DNA from: Artemisia argyi
Taxonomy: Eukaryota; Streptophyta; Magnoliopsida; Asterales; Asteraceae
Assembly: GCA_030686995.1 (NCBI GenBank)
Contig: CM060703.1
Coordinates: 116,197,361 to 116,261,360 of the forward strand
Direction: 5' to 3'
Length of the DNA stretch: 64,000 nt
Both the position numbers and the translations under genes were made by a program. Shown here in pieces: positions 9,714-21,787 of the stretch. Within the stretch, counting starts at the first letter, position 1; the number at the start of each line of letters is the position of its first letter. The notes under the pieces were generated by a model. It made no database searches and was not told the origin of the DNA. It saw only the letters and a program-made list of their open reading frames with translations.

Positions 9714-12700
9714 ATGGACGATGCTAACATCTTTGAACCCGTCATCCCACCACAACAAAACCCACCACTCGATAACCAACCTCTTAGGCCCCGAACCTTA
9801 GGAGAGTATTCCCGACCTAGCCACCAAGGCTACCGAAACACCATTGAGCACACCCAAGGAGCCAATGTGACCCCCTTGCGATCCGACACCATCCGGTTGG
9901 TGCAAAGCGGATGTGCATTCCATGGACTTCGTTCCGAAGATCCAAACCAACATCTCAAGGACTTCCTTAAAATCGTAGATTCTATAGACCTTGATGTTAC
10001 AACTAGAGAGTCAACCCGATTACGCCTATTCCAATTCTCTCTACGTGATCAAGCTAGCCAATGGCTTGAACGTTTACCCGGGGGATCCATCACCTCATGG
10101 GATGATCTCACCACTCGTTTCCTTGCTCAATTTTTCCCACCGGGGAGAACTACCAAGCTTAGAAATGATATCTTGATGTTCCAACAACGTCAAGGTGAAA
10201 CTCTATATGAAGCATGGACTCGATTCAAGGACTTACTCGAAAAAGTCCCTCATCATGGCATAGATCTTTGGCTCCAAGTCCAAATCTTCTATGACCACAT
10301 CGATCTCTCCACAAGGCGAGCCATTAACCAATCGGCCGGTGGTAAGCTACGTGATCTAAGTGCGGAACAATCATGGAAACTCATAGAAGATCTTGCTCTC
10401 TATGACAACGAAAGTTGGAATGATCCCCGTGATTTGAACAAAATGGTCAAGGCAATATCTTTGCCTTCGAACAACTCTAGCACTCCCGACCGTAGGATCA
10501 TGGAACTTGAGGACCAAGTCAAGTTTCTCATGAAATCTTACGAAGCTCCTAAGCCTTCAAGCCAAGTGAACAAAATCACTTCTTCATGCGAATTATGTAG
10601 TGGTCCCCATGACACTCGTGATTGTGTGGAACTCCCCAGAACAGCTTTTGCGGACTACGCATCCTCGCGTACCGATGAAGCGGGAGATAAGTTGTACACT
10701 TTCAAACCCGAGTCAAACCCTTACGGTGATTCCTACAATCCCTCTTGGAAAAATCACCCAAACCTTAGGTGGAAACAAAATCAAGCCAATTCTTCCAATC
10801 CGCCTAATCGTTACCAACCAAACGGTCCACCCTCCAACCGTACTTTCAACAACAATCCTTCTAACAACTATGGTAGTACCAACAATCTTGAAGGATTGAT
10901 GTCGAAGTTTATGGCATCTCAAGAAGCTCGCATATCTAAGTTTGAAGCCGATTTCAAACAAAAGCAAAGTGAGATGACCACCAAAATTGACACATTGTTG
11001 AAAGTTCTCAATGACCAAGAAATGGGAGCACTCCCAAGCAACACGGTCAAGAACCCGAAACTAAACATTAATTCCATATCATCAGTTTCGTCACCCTCTT
11101 CTTGTCCGCAATACTACTCAGTTAAATCAATGAGCACGTGTTTCAAGCAAAACCAGATTCTTCAAAAGGACCAATCGAATAAAACACCTGATATAAAACC
11201 GGTCAAAAGCATAGTTGAAACCTCTCCTACGCAAGACCTTGACGATGAATTCAAGGAGCTTCACCTTGAACGCCCCGTTATTGATGTCTTTGCCCGTGCT
11301 CCCTACTATAGTGCCCTCCTAGAAAAGTATGAGAAGTTTAAACTAGGTAAAAATGGGACCGCCTTCGTTCAAAACAAGTTGCCTAAAAAGCTTGATGATC
11401 CGGGTATATTTGTTTTGCCTTGTAAGATAGAAAGATCCGAAGCTTTCGACACACTAGCCGATTTAGGGTCAAGCCTCAACTTGATTCCCTTATCCCTTTT
11501 CACCACTCTCAAGCTAGGAAAGTTAGAGGAGATGGAGGTATTGATAGGTCTAGCGGATGGGAGTATTGCCCATCCGGTTGGAATGATTAAGGATGTAGTT
11601 GTTCACGTAGGGAAGTTAACTATCTTAGCGGATTTTCACGTCCTATACATGGTTAGTGACACTACATGCCCATAGTTGGTAGGAAGAGGATTTTTAGCAA
11701 CCGCTAGCGCCATGATAGATTGTAAGGAGCTTGGTTTAAAATTGCGTTTTGCGATCCGATGCGCTAAAGGTCTCAAAAGCCATTGCGTGATGCGCAATGC
11801 GAATGCGAGCGCAATTTAGACGTATTGCGTTTAGTATTAAGAAAAGTATGAAATTATTTATACGTAGTATATTGTTTCAAGTACCAAGTAAATGCAATAA
11901 ACTTACAAAATAAGTTACTCGGATATTGAAATTATGCCAATAATTCACTTGTAAATTAAATAATTTGAAAGCACAGCTTGATGTAAAACACTTTGCAAAA
12001 CACAAGATACTATATTTTCGTGATTATGTTTTTTTTGTACGTCTTTTAACAAGTTCTATCTTTAAAATCCCATTTAAATACTTGGATCTCTTTTACATGG
12101 TTTCTTTTTTACAAAAATGACCCAAATTCTAGATTGCGACAATTGCGGCCATTGCTAGCATTACACAAATGCGGTAAATTGCGGTCTAATGCGAATGCAA
12201 TTTGGGATGGCCTTGCAATAGGCCCCATAATGCGAAATTTCAAATGCAATGCAACGATGCGTGCAATTTGCGCAATGATGCGCGTATTTTTAAACCAAGG
12301 TAAGGAGTCTAAGATAGCGGTAGGTGAGGGCGACACTTGGTCGGTATACGATGTTAAGAAACATAGCTATGATTGTGAGGATGAACCGACACCACATTGG
12401 ATAGAGATGAATAGGAGACCATCTAGATATGGACCTTGGATAGAAAGGAACTTTATAGGACCTCAATGCCCATTCTATCTAGGAAAAGATTTCATCGATA
12501 AGACACATTCGGTGGAACAACTCATAGCTAGAGATGAAGAGCTAGATCCTTTTGAGGACCCCTTAGTCTTTAGGAAGATGATTGAGTTCATAAGCGTAAT
12601 GCCTATTAATATAGAGATGAATAAGTGGAAAAGAGAGGGAGATAAGTGTAAATGGAGGTGGGACAAGCCACCTAAGGAACGTGACGGATCATGGCATATG

Positions 12701-12832
12701 AAGATGACTTTGTATGATCCGGATGGTGAAAAGTTTGAAAGGTCATACCGTACTAAGAAAACCGATAGGAAGTTAAAACCTAAGTTTGATCCCAAAGATG
12801 CCCTCAATGAGGAACTCGCCCGTATCACGTAG
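9714..12832 (+). pseudogene. Gag-protease polyprotein of element A, split by a MITE
   Basis: The first ATG is 9714. The gag capsid region (SDTIRLVQSGCAFHGLRSED, FSLRDQASQWLERLPGGSI, RFLAQFFPPGRTTKLRNDIL) is followed by a zinc knuckle CELCSGPHDTRDC and an aspartic protease (LADLGSSLNLIPLSLF). The last 175 codons after the MITE (YDPDGEKF near the end) have no known enzyme motif and end at TAG about 12830. A TAG at 11673-11675 and a 570-bp MITE at 11730-12299 break it. Leaving out the MITE and one target duplication keeps the frame, giving 847 codons including stops. No RT follows. The protein would supply particles and protease only. It strongly resembles gag proteins I recall from Asteraceae assemblies. 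Confidence 0.85.
11730..12299. mobile_element. hAT-like MITE, 570 bp
   Basis: It has perfect 12-bp terminal inverted repeats CTTGGTTTAAAA / TTTTAAACCAAG and a perfect 8-bp target duplication GTAAGGAG (11722-11729 and 12300-12307), the length used by the hAT superfamily. Subterminal sequence is rich in GCGAATGC-like words at both ends. There is no transposase, so it is non-autonomous. Confidence 0.85.
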
Positions 12833-12879
12833 TAACCCATGACCTTGAGTCTAGCTACAAGACTCGTAAATAAAGAAAA

Positions 12880-12899
12880 GCGCTTCTTGGGAGGCAACC
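12880..12899 (+). other. Conserved post-stop block shared with element D
   Basis: Shortly after the stop, CTCGTAAATAAA is followed by GCGCTTCTTGGGAGGCAACC. Element D has nearly the same block in the same place at 19936-19972. I recall this as common in Tat/Athila-type elements; its role is not known to me. Confidence 0.6.
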
Positions 12900-14687
12900 C
12901 ATGTTTTGTGTGATTTTTATTTTGTTTGTTTGTTATTTGCTTCCGTATGCATGCTTTATTTTTATTGTTGGTAGATCATGTTTCAAAACTAAAATAGTGA
13001 AAATACTTTACTTTGTTGTTTGGCCTAGTCTTAACTTCACCCAAAGGTATTTTTGCAAAAGATAAGTGTAAGGGGAAACCCCAAATATGTTTTTAAGAAA
13101 CAAAACCGATCATGATTCTCCACAATATTAAGTGAACATGTATATACATATTTGTTAGAGTCAAATGCTTGTATCGAGTCATAATAAAGTTTTGTAGGAT
13201 TTTCCAGAAAGTAGGACGAAGTTTTTCCAGAAATTTTCCGGAAACTTAACATAAGAATTTCTGCAGGTCACTTCTGACGGCATCAGGAATTAATTCCTGA
13301 CGGCGTCACGTGTAAAAATCTGAAAATTTTACCAGTTTTGTTTTTCTAACGGAGTCTTAAAGTTTTTGTTGAATTATCAGTTTTATAATCTCCAGGAAAT
13401 CTGCAAACATCATTCCACAAGCATTATATCTTATTTTGTTTTCTAGGATTTATTAGCATATGTAGATTGCCGCCGATTTTATGCGAGGTTGCCTTGTCTG
13501 TTTTCTCAGGTTTTACAGGTTATGTATGACAAGAAGATGATTTATATTCTGGAAGGGAAGCTTTGATTGTTCATTTTCTTGGAGGAAGATCTAACTTGGC
13601 CACCTTATTATCCATACCGAGCGAATCAGGGGAGTATTTGATTTCATTCTTTTTACTTATTTCACTTTTACATTCTTTACTTGAGCATTGGGGACAATGT
13701 TCAATCAAGTGTAAGGGGAGGGTAAAATGATGATACCTTACAGATACACTTTCGCTTGAGTTTGTTTGTTTGACAGTAGATGTGTAATAAAACTATGAGA
13801 AATACTTGTTAGTGTAATTTTAGCGCCAAATTTAAAAATTTTTACAACATTTAGGAGTGAAACTTTAGCCATAGCAAGCGTCTCATGGATAGGAGATTGT
13901 ATGACTAGCACAAAACCGTACTATTCAGAAAAATTTTCCTCCCAAATATGTGAGGTTCGCCTTTAGATTTGATAGGAAAAGCATTTACTATTAGTGCTTA
14001 TGAGTGTACCGGTAGCATTTAGATTCTAGAACTTGCGTTAGTGATGCATCCCGAAACCGCTAGTGAGACTACATTCGTGTGGTAGAATTTACTACATGAT
14101 AAGAGGCATTAGGATCACCCTTGTGTTAAACCTGTATTATAATTACTTGACCATTTAAGTCATATTACTTGGCTAGTTAAGTCAATTAATTTTTCCCACA
14201 CCCTTAGCGTAGTACTCATTTTTAGTACACGAAACCCCTAGTACACCCCTCCGAGCCTATCTTTTCGTTTCTAACTTTAAGCATCTTACTTAAAGGAAGA
14301 ATTTGTTACACCCCACTTAAATGTACACCCAAATCTCCTTAGCCTTCCGTGTATGCACTCATTTTTAGTGCATTATTGTTATGTGTTAAACCCAATGTTA
14401 ATTATCTAATTAGTTACATGGTTGCTAAGTCGAGTCATATCCTTGTACATATTGTTTTGGGACAATTGGGACTCATGGGTAAAGTACTTATTTTATGGAG
14501 TAATGGGGAAGAACATCATATATTACACCCGTATGTGTGTTAATCTTAAAAAGTACTCCAAGTGTTTTGATTTTCTTAATTCGAGTCATTAGATTAGTTT
14601 ATTGTAAAGTATGTAAAATTCAAGTGTAAGGGGAATTTTCATTCCCTACTATGTATTATTTTGGATGGTAGGGTAAGAGTGTATGCA

Positions 14688-14790
14688 AAAAAAAATAATA
14701 AATAAATAAATAAATCAAAAAAACAAGAAAAAGAAAAAAAAATAGAAAAAGAAAAAGAAAAAAAAAATAGAAAAAGAAAAGAGAAAAACA
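14688..14790 (+). repeat. A/G-rich simple tract
   Basis: Runs of A broken by G (AAAAAG and AATAAATAAATA units) in the 3' region of element A. A T/C-rich counterpart occurs in element G near 59090-59140, so it belongs to the family and is not a random expansion. Confidence 0.7.
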
Positions 14791-15338
14791 TACGGACTAC
14801 CATCCCTTTTCATTCTATGTTCATTTTATGTTTTTGTTATTTTTGATTTATTAGCTTAAGTCGAGTCTAGTCTTGGCTTAGCAACGCCATATTGTACATG
14901 TAATTAACCAAGATTGTTAACTCGCCACCTGTAAAGACTGCCTATATCCAACAAAACCGTGTATTCCATATCCCTACACCTAACGTTACAACCCTTTAAA
15001 AGACCTCTTTGATAGTTTATCCTAGGTGATTACGCCATGTGATAGAGGTTTGATCCTTTCCCAAGCCTATGGTAATCTATTTTGCTATGACAGGTAGTGA
15101 GAGATGTTTTCCATTTCCATATTGTAATATTACTTTATTACACCCGAGAGATGTGAGTATCTAAACACTATTTGTGAAGTGCTAGTGTATGACCTCCGTG
15201 CTTGTCTTTGGTCTTTAGTGGAACGATTATTTGTTGTAATTACTTTTATGTTAGTGTTAAATGACCCCTAACTTGTATTTTGATTAGAATAAAAGCGCAT
15301 TTGCTTGAGGACAAGCAAATCTCAAGTGTAAAGGTATA

Positions 15339-16758
15339 TGATGAGGCGAAAAATGAACCACTTGTAGGGGGTCATTTAAGCCCGGAATTGAATTTATTTG
15401 ATCAAATACTGCCCTAAATCGTTCCTTTTGTGATTTTAGGTACTTTGGGAGTGAATTCTGGAATAGGAAGCAATTCGGACGTTTTTGGAGCATAAAAGTG
15501 AAGAAAACGGCATAGACTTAATTTTCCATGCTGAGAATAGTACCTGACGGCGTTAAGAAGAAAATCATGACGGCGTCAAGAGTAAAATCCGTGACGACCC
15601 AGTGAAAACCTGAAGGCGTCACAAGAAGGGCGTCAAGAGTTAATATGGTGACGGCCTGCATAAGGAGTACACATGACGACGTCAGACCCAGATCTAGGCA
15701 GTCCGAGAAACTATTTGGCGGCGAGATGACGGCGTCAGAATTTTGTTCTTGACGCCGTCACCTATCAGAATCTATATATATTTTTCTATTTTTCATTCAT
15801 TAGAGAGGAACTTGTGTGGAGAATACTAGGGTCGAACTTTGTAAACCCTAGGTCGTATTTTACAGTATATTCAAGGGTTTTCACCCCTTGAATCCTTTCA
15901 TGTTCAATTGAGATAAGTCTTCTCTTAATTCATTCAATATGTCTATGTGTTGTTTGAATATATCTTATGCTTGTCTTGATTTCAACATGCTAGGCTAGAT
16001 CTATCTTGTGTTTGCTTAGATGTAATGAAACCTAGATGTTAATTATATGTTGATTACTTGTTTATGGTTGTAATGGATGAATGATTTCAATGTTAGGCTT
16101 AAGAAAACTGGCAGATCTCCATTGTTTAACATGCTTGAACGTCTTAGGAAACATGAACCGATGTGTACTAGGTTTTATTGGTTGTATTTAATGCATGAGC
16201 AAATTCTAGTGATCCCATGTTAGGAGCTTCTTAGCCGGCTCGACATAGGAGTGAAGTAGGCGCTTATAGGATTGGGAAAGTAAGTACGCCACCCCATGAA
16301 TGGTATTAAGTAATACAATCCGTCATCCACGCAACTATAACAAGTAATCAACCTGTAAAAGATATCTAGGGAGTAGTGAAATCTAAGTAAACACAATTCT
16401 CCCACATATTGCTCACAACTCTAGTATAATTTAGTTTATTTTCATTTCTAGTATTTTATTTTGATTGCATCTTTAGTATTGGGTTAGTTGACTAGCAACT
16501 AATTCCGCCAAACTCCTTCAAACCCGAGATTTTTATTTGCTTTTATAAAAACTAAAAAGTACAAAAAGAATCATCCCTCATCTCTATACCTAGTCTTTAG
16601 GTTTTCTAATCCTAGCGACACTATTCCTAGCTGAATGATCAATCCCCCGGTACTTGTCATTATACTATACTACATCGATCAGGTACATTGCCTGGTGGGG
16701 GTTGTAAGCTTCTCGAGATCCCTTGAGAGGTAAAGACTGTTGCAATCCCTACGCATCA
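15339..16758 (+). mobile_element. 3' LTR of element A
   Basis: It starts TGATGAGGCG after the PPT AAGTGTAAAGG and ends ACGCATCA; 1,420 bp, with TGATG...CATCA ends. A related LTR in reverse is at 57143-58537. U3 has a TGACGGCGTCA array (15545-15760) directly before a TATA box (TATATATA, 15773-15780). Confidence 0.9.
15545..15780 (+). promoter_or_regulatory. TGACGGCGTCA palindrome array and TATA box
   Basis: About nine exact or degenerate copies of TGACG-N-CGTCA start near 15545, 15568, 15592, 15611, 15625, 15649, 15674, 15727 and 15750, mostly 23-25 bp apart. TATATATA follows at 15773. TGACG is the core of bZIP/TGA-factor sites (established), so a bZIP-responsive U3 is possible (inference). 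Confidence 0.65.
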
Positions 16759-19700
16759 CAAGACATCTCTTCAAGAACCACCCACCGATCTTAAGCTTAA
16801 ACCACTTCCAAATAATCTCGAATATGCTTACTTTGAGGAGAATTCACTTCTCCCTGTAGTCATATCTTCGTTGCTCAAAGATGATGAAAAAGAAAAACTC
16901 GTTTCAGTCCTTAAGAAGCATAAACGCGCTTTTGCGTGGAAAACTTCTGATATCCCAGGAATTAGTCCTGATTTCCGTAAACACAAAATCAATTTCTAAG
17001 AAGGTGCTAAACCTGTTGTTGAAAGACAACGTCGACTCAATCCCAATGTGAAAGAAGTTGTCAAGAAAGAAATCATTAAACTTCCTGACGCTGGAATCAT
17101 ATACCCCATAGAAGATAGTCCTTGGGTGAGTCCTGTTCATTGTGTTCCCAAGAAAGGAGGAATGACTGTAGTGACTAACGAACGGAATGAATTAGTTCCT
17201 ATTAGAATAGTCACTGGATGGCGAGTATGTATTGATTATAGAAAATTGAACAAAGCCACCAGGAAAGATCATTTTCCTCTCCCATTCATGGATCAAATGC
17301 TTGAAAGATTAGCAGGCAACAAATACTTTTGTTTCCTCTATGGTTTTTCAGGTTATTTCAAAATTCCCATTGATCCTTCTGATCAAGAAAAGACCACATT
17401 CACATGTCCTTTTGGAACCTACGCTTATCGGCGTATGCCTTTTGGTCTTTGTAATGCACCTGCCACTTTTCAAAGGTGTATGATTGCTATATTCCAAGAT
17501 ATGCTTGAGACATCTATGGAAGTTTTCATGGATGATTTTTCAGTATTTGGAGATTCTTTTGAATCTTGTCTTTTAAATCTAGACAAAATGCTTGAAAGAT
17601 GTGAAGCTGCACATCTTGTTCTCAATTGGGAAAAATGCCATTTTATGGTAACCGAAGGAATTGTGCTAGGACACAAAATATCAAGTTCAGGAATGGAGGT
17701 TGATAAAGAAAAAATTGATGTTATCACCAAATCACCACCTCCAACTAATGTTAAAGCCGTCAGAAGTTTTTTAGGACATGCCGGTTTCTACCGTCGTTTT
17801 ATAAAGGATTTTTCAAAAATATCTCGTCCTATGACAAAACTTCTTGAAAAAGATTCTGTTTTTTATTTCAATGCAGATTGCATTAAAGCTTTTGAAACAC
17901 TAAAGAGTCAATTGACGAGTGCCCCGATTATAATTTCACCTAATTGGTCACTAACCTTTGAGCTTATGTGTGATACAAGCGATTTTGCTGTTGGAGCTGT
18001 TTTAGGACAACGTGAAGGAAAACATTTTCGTCCTATATACTTTGCTAGCAAAACACTTAACAATGCCCAACAAAATTATACGGTTACGGAGAAGGAATTA
18101 TTAGCCGTAGTTTTTGCTTTTGACAAATTCAGATCTTATCTCGTGCTTTCCAAAACAGTTGTTTTCACCGATCACTCAGCACTCAAATATCTGTTTGCTA
18201 AACAAGATGCAAAACCGCGTCTTATTCGCTGGATTTTACTACTCCAAGAATTCGATATCGAAATAAAAGATAAGAAAGGAGCAGAAAATCTTGCTGCCGA
18301 TCATTTGTCTCGTCTTGAGAACCCAAATTAGGAAGAATTAAAGGAAGACGAAATTGATGATTATTTTCCCGATGAAACTCTTATGACCATCGATAAAATT
18401 GATGAAGAGGAAATACCGTGGTTTGCAGACTTTGCAAATTATTTTGGTGGAAACATTCTCAAGAAAGGATTAACTCATGCTCAACGAAGTAAATTCTTTT
18501 CGGATTTAAAACACTATTATTGGGAAGAACCTTTTCTTTTCAAAATGTGTCCCGATGGAATGATCCAAAGATGTGTTTCTGGAGCAGAAACAAGGAAAAT
18601 TCTTGATGAATGCCATCATGGACCAACAGGGGGACATTACGGTCCTACCACCACAGCTAAAAAAGTTTTTGATGCTGGATTCTATTGGCCAACAATTTTC
18701 AAAGAAGCTCATACTCTTTTTCAAAACTGCGATGCGTGCCAAATATCCGGTAGTCTTTCTCGTAGAGATGAAATGCCTTAGAAGAGCATTGAAGTCTGCG
18801 AAATATTCGATATTTGGGGAATCGATTTTATGGGACCATTTCCTAAATCCCACAAATATGAATATATTCTCGTTGCAATCGATTATGGTTCCAAATGGGC
18901 TGAAGCTGAAGCCTTACCTACAAATGATGCACGAGTTGTTGTCAATTTTCTCAAAAAGATTTTTGCTCGATATGGAATCCCTAAAGCTTTAATAAGTGAT
19001 AGAGGAACCCATTTTTGTAATAAACAAATGGAGAAAATCTTGAAACGATATGGAGTTCATCATCGTTTTGCCACAGCATATCATCCACAAACCAGTGGAC
19101 AAGTCGAAAATACTAATAGAGCATTAAAAAGAATACTAGAAAAAAACGGTTAAAGAAAATCCTTCCATTTGGTCTAGTAAACTCGATGACGCTCTATGGG
19201 CCTTTCGCACGGCTTATAAAACTCCAATTGCAACAACACCATATAGACTCCTGTATGGAAAAACATGTCATTTGCCGTTCGAAATCGAACATCGTGCTTA
19301 CTGGGCATTACGAAATTGTAACCCCGATCTGAAAATAGCTGGAGAGAAAAGATTCTTGCAATTGCATGAACTCGATGAATTGAGGCTCCAAGCCTACGAA
19401 AACTCTAAGCTATACAAAGCCAGAACCAAAGCTTATCATGACCAAAAGCTTAGAATAAGAAAAGAATTCAAAGCTGGAGATAAAGTTCTGCTTTTCAATA
19501 TGTAATACAAGTTCAAAGCTCTTAAGCTCAAACCCAAATGGATGGGACCGTATATAGTGAAACATGGATTTCCATCTGGATATGTCAAACTTTATGACAA
19601 GCATGGTGGAAGTTTCATTGTTAATGGTCACCGCATTAAGTTGTATTATGATAAGGAGCAAATGAGTAAAATCTCTATCGAATATCCATCTGAATCGGAA

Positions 19701-19904
19701 TACGAAGCTATCAAATTCATGGCACCTCATATGAAAAATATACCATGGGCCCATGAAAAAGGTTTTATCTATGATGCTCTTCCTAGTGCATGGGAAAAAG
19801 TCGAATTGGAAGATATAGATGAAACTGGAGAAGGAATTGTGATAAAGAACGTATTGTTCATACCAAAATATCCGAAGAAGAAATCCCAAACCGCATCAAC
19901 ATAG
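16759..19904 (+). pseudogene. Pol of element D: RT, RNase H, integrase
   Basis: The segment opens in the protease-RT linker. RT has [43 protein letters not shown] and the catalytic FMDD; RNase H has [11 protein letters not shown] and ends [13 protein letters not shown]. Integrase has an HHCC zinc region (ECHHGPTGGHYGPT...NCDACQ) and DDE residues in [17 protein letters not shown] and GQVENTNRA. No chromodomain was seen after the KWMGPYIV region. It is broken by stops at about 16997, 18329, 18779 and 19503 and by a frameshift in an A-run near 19147. It is non-functional as it stands. Confidence 0.9.
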
Positions 19905-21787
19905 TTCTTGCGAAGTTTGAGTCAGGCTGATGACTCGTAAATAAAACAAGCGCTTCTCGGGAGGCAACCCGTGTGTTTCTTATTTTATTTTATTTTTAAT
20001 TCTTAGTTTATTTTCAGTGATTATACCCCAAAGTTTAAACCACTTGGTTGAACTTAAGTGTGGGGGTGTTTCACTAATTTTAATAAAACATATAGACTTG
20101 TGTTTGTTTCTTTTATGATTACTACATGAGATGATGAAGAAACTTGAACACTTGGAATAAAGAACCACAAAGGAAAAATAGGGTTCATTCTCTTATTTCC
20201 CTATTTTCATACATTAAAGTTCGTTTATCACATTGAGGACAATGCTTAACTTAAGTGTGGGGGGTGAATAGGTAAATAAGAATTCTGCTGCCCTGGTGAT
20301 CTAAGTTATTTTCACGCTTTTAGGGTAATATATTAGAATAACTGGATCCATCCACTGGTAAAAATGGTAATTTTTGAAATTTGAGATGTGTCCTGATTAA
20401 TATTGCAATCCATTCTGGGATCGATAACATTAGCTAACACATATTGTAACCCTTTCCACTAAATTGTGAGGATTTGAGCCTATTATTTTTTATATAGCAT
20501 ACATCTTTTATGCTTAAATCTTTTGTTATGAGTGTGCCAGTGATTTTATTTATTCTAGAACTTGTGCTTGTAAATCATTTCGAGACCGTTGTGAGATCAC
20601 ATTTCTTGTGATATAAGTATGCATATGTGATAAGAGGCAATCTTAGGATCTAACCCAAATAGCCTTCCATTTTAATTTTTAGCTAGTTTCATTGACTAGT
20701 TAACCACCAACATAACCCTTTTTGTTAGCATTCATTTATAATGCTAGATACCCCTAGTCACACCTTCTGAGCCTATCTTTTCTTTTGATTAAATCCAGAA
20801 AAATACAAAAAGATTTTACACTTTTAGCCTAGCCTTACCCTTAGTCAAGTCTTAGTTGGTTGCTAGCTATATGACAAGTTGGATGTTATGTGGCAAATCA
20901 TGAAGTATGAAGAAAGTATTAATTCCGGAAGCAGCAATCAAAGCAAGTTAAGAATAAGTCATCAAAATAGATGGTGACAAATGAGATTATGTTCAAAAAA
21001 AAAAAAAAGTATATATCGAATAAAATAGCCAATGAGATATTGTGTGTAGTATTGATCGCTCAAGAATGGAGTTCTAAAGAGTACATGATAGTGGTTCAAG
21101 AATAGCTAGAAACATTTGGTTAGTAGACTTTGACTATTTTGTATATTCTTTACCATTTACACCCTATAAACTTATCCCATGTCTTATTCCTACCCTTGAC
21201 TCAAGTAAAATTATCAAGTGTTTAACATATAGTGACCATCCGATTTCTTGAGGAAATAACAATGCGCCAGCAATCTAAGGTTATCCTTGGTGACCATCCA
21301 TTGTGTTGATACAAGAATTCGCGCTAGCGATCTACTTTGTTTTACATAAGATAGGTGAACGAAAGTCTTTATTATCCCTTTTTAGCCTTAAACTCAAATA
21401 AAATCCCTTTTTGATATGAATATTTGGTGCTTACGCCTTTACGGTGTAGTTATGTTTCTTGTACAAGGATATGGTAATATTTAAATCATGATTGAGCAAT
21501 GAGTGTGATTTATCTTATACTTCCCCAAAAATGTGTGTTTCAAGTTAATTACATCTTATTCCTTTTTCGTGAGGTGATGAGTAATGTTTATCTAGCAAGA
21601 AAATCATTTGGGTATTGTCAAACATCTCAAAGTTTCAACCATCTAAGCTCAAAATGATGGATCTAACTTGTACTTGTACTTGGAAGATTTGCATCACATT
21701 TTTTCAAAACATCTTTGAAATACCATGTGGATGATATTTTATTTCTAGATTTGCTTGAGGGCAAGCAAAGTTCAATTGTGGGGGATT
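19905..21787 (+). other. Non-coding 3' region of element D
   Basis: No coding sequence. It holds the post-stop block (19936-19972), PPT-like copies AAGTGTGGGGG at 20056 and 20253, and the final PPT TTGTGGGGGATT at 21775-21787 next to the LTR. A phrase like GAGGACAATG or GAGGGCAAGC precedes the last two. Confidence 0.65.

Larger units (their letters stand above)
12833..15338 (+). other. Non-coding 3' region of element A
   Basis: No ORF worth keeping. It contains the post-stop block GCGCTTCTTGGGAGGCAACC (12880-12899), three PPT-like copies AAGTGTAAGGGG (13064, 13707, 14622), a pair of TGACGGCRTCA palindromes 23 bp apart (13275, 13298) preceded by TTCTGCAGGTCA, an A/G-rich tract (14688-14790) and the final PPT AAGTGTAAAGG (15324-15334). 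Confidence 0.7.
9447..16758 (+). mobile_element. Element A: Ty3 LTR element with gag-protease only
   Basis: A 5' LTR remnant (9447-9542), a tRNA-Asp-like PBS, one gag-protease ORF, about 2.5 kb of non-coding 3' sequence and a complete 3' LTR (15339-16758). There is no RT, RNase H or integrase between the gag-protease stop and the 3' LTR. The right flank resumes in the pol region of element D, so A is inserted in D. Its left flank and most of its 5' LTR lie beyond the copia 1 insertion. Confidence 0.85.
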
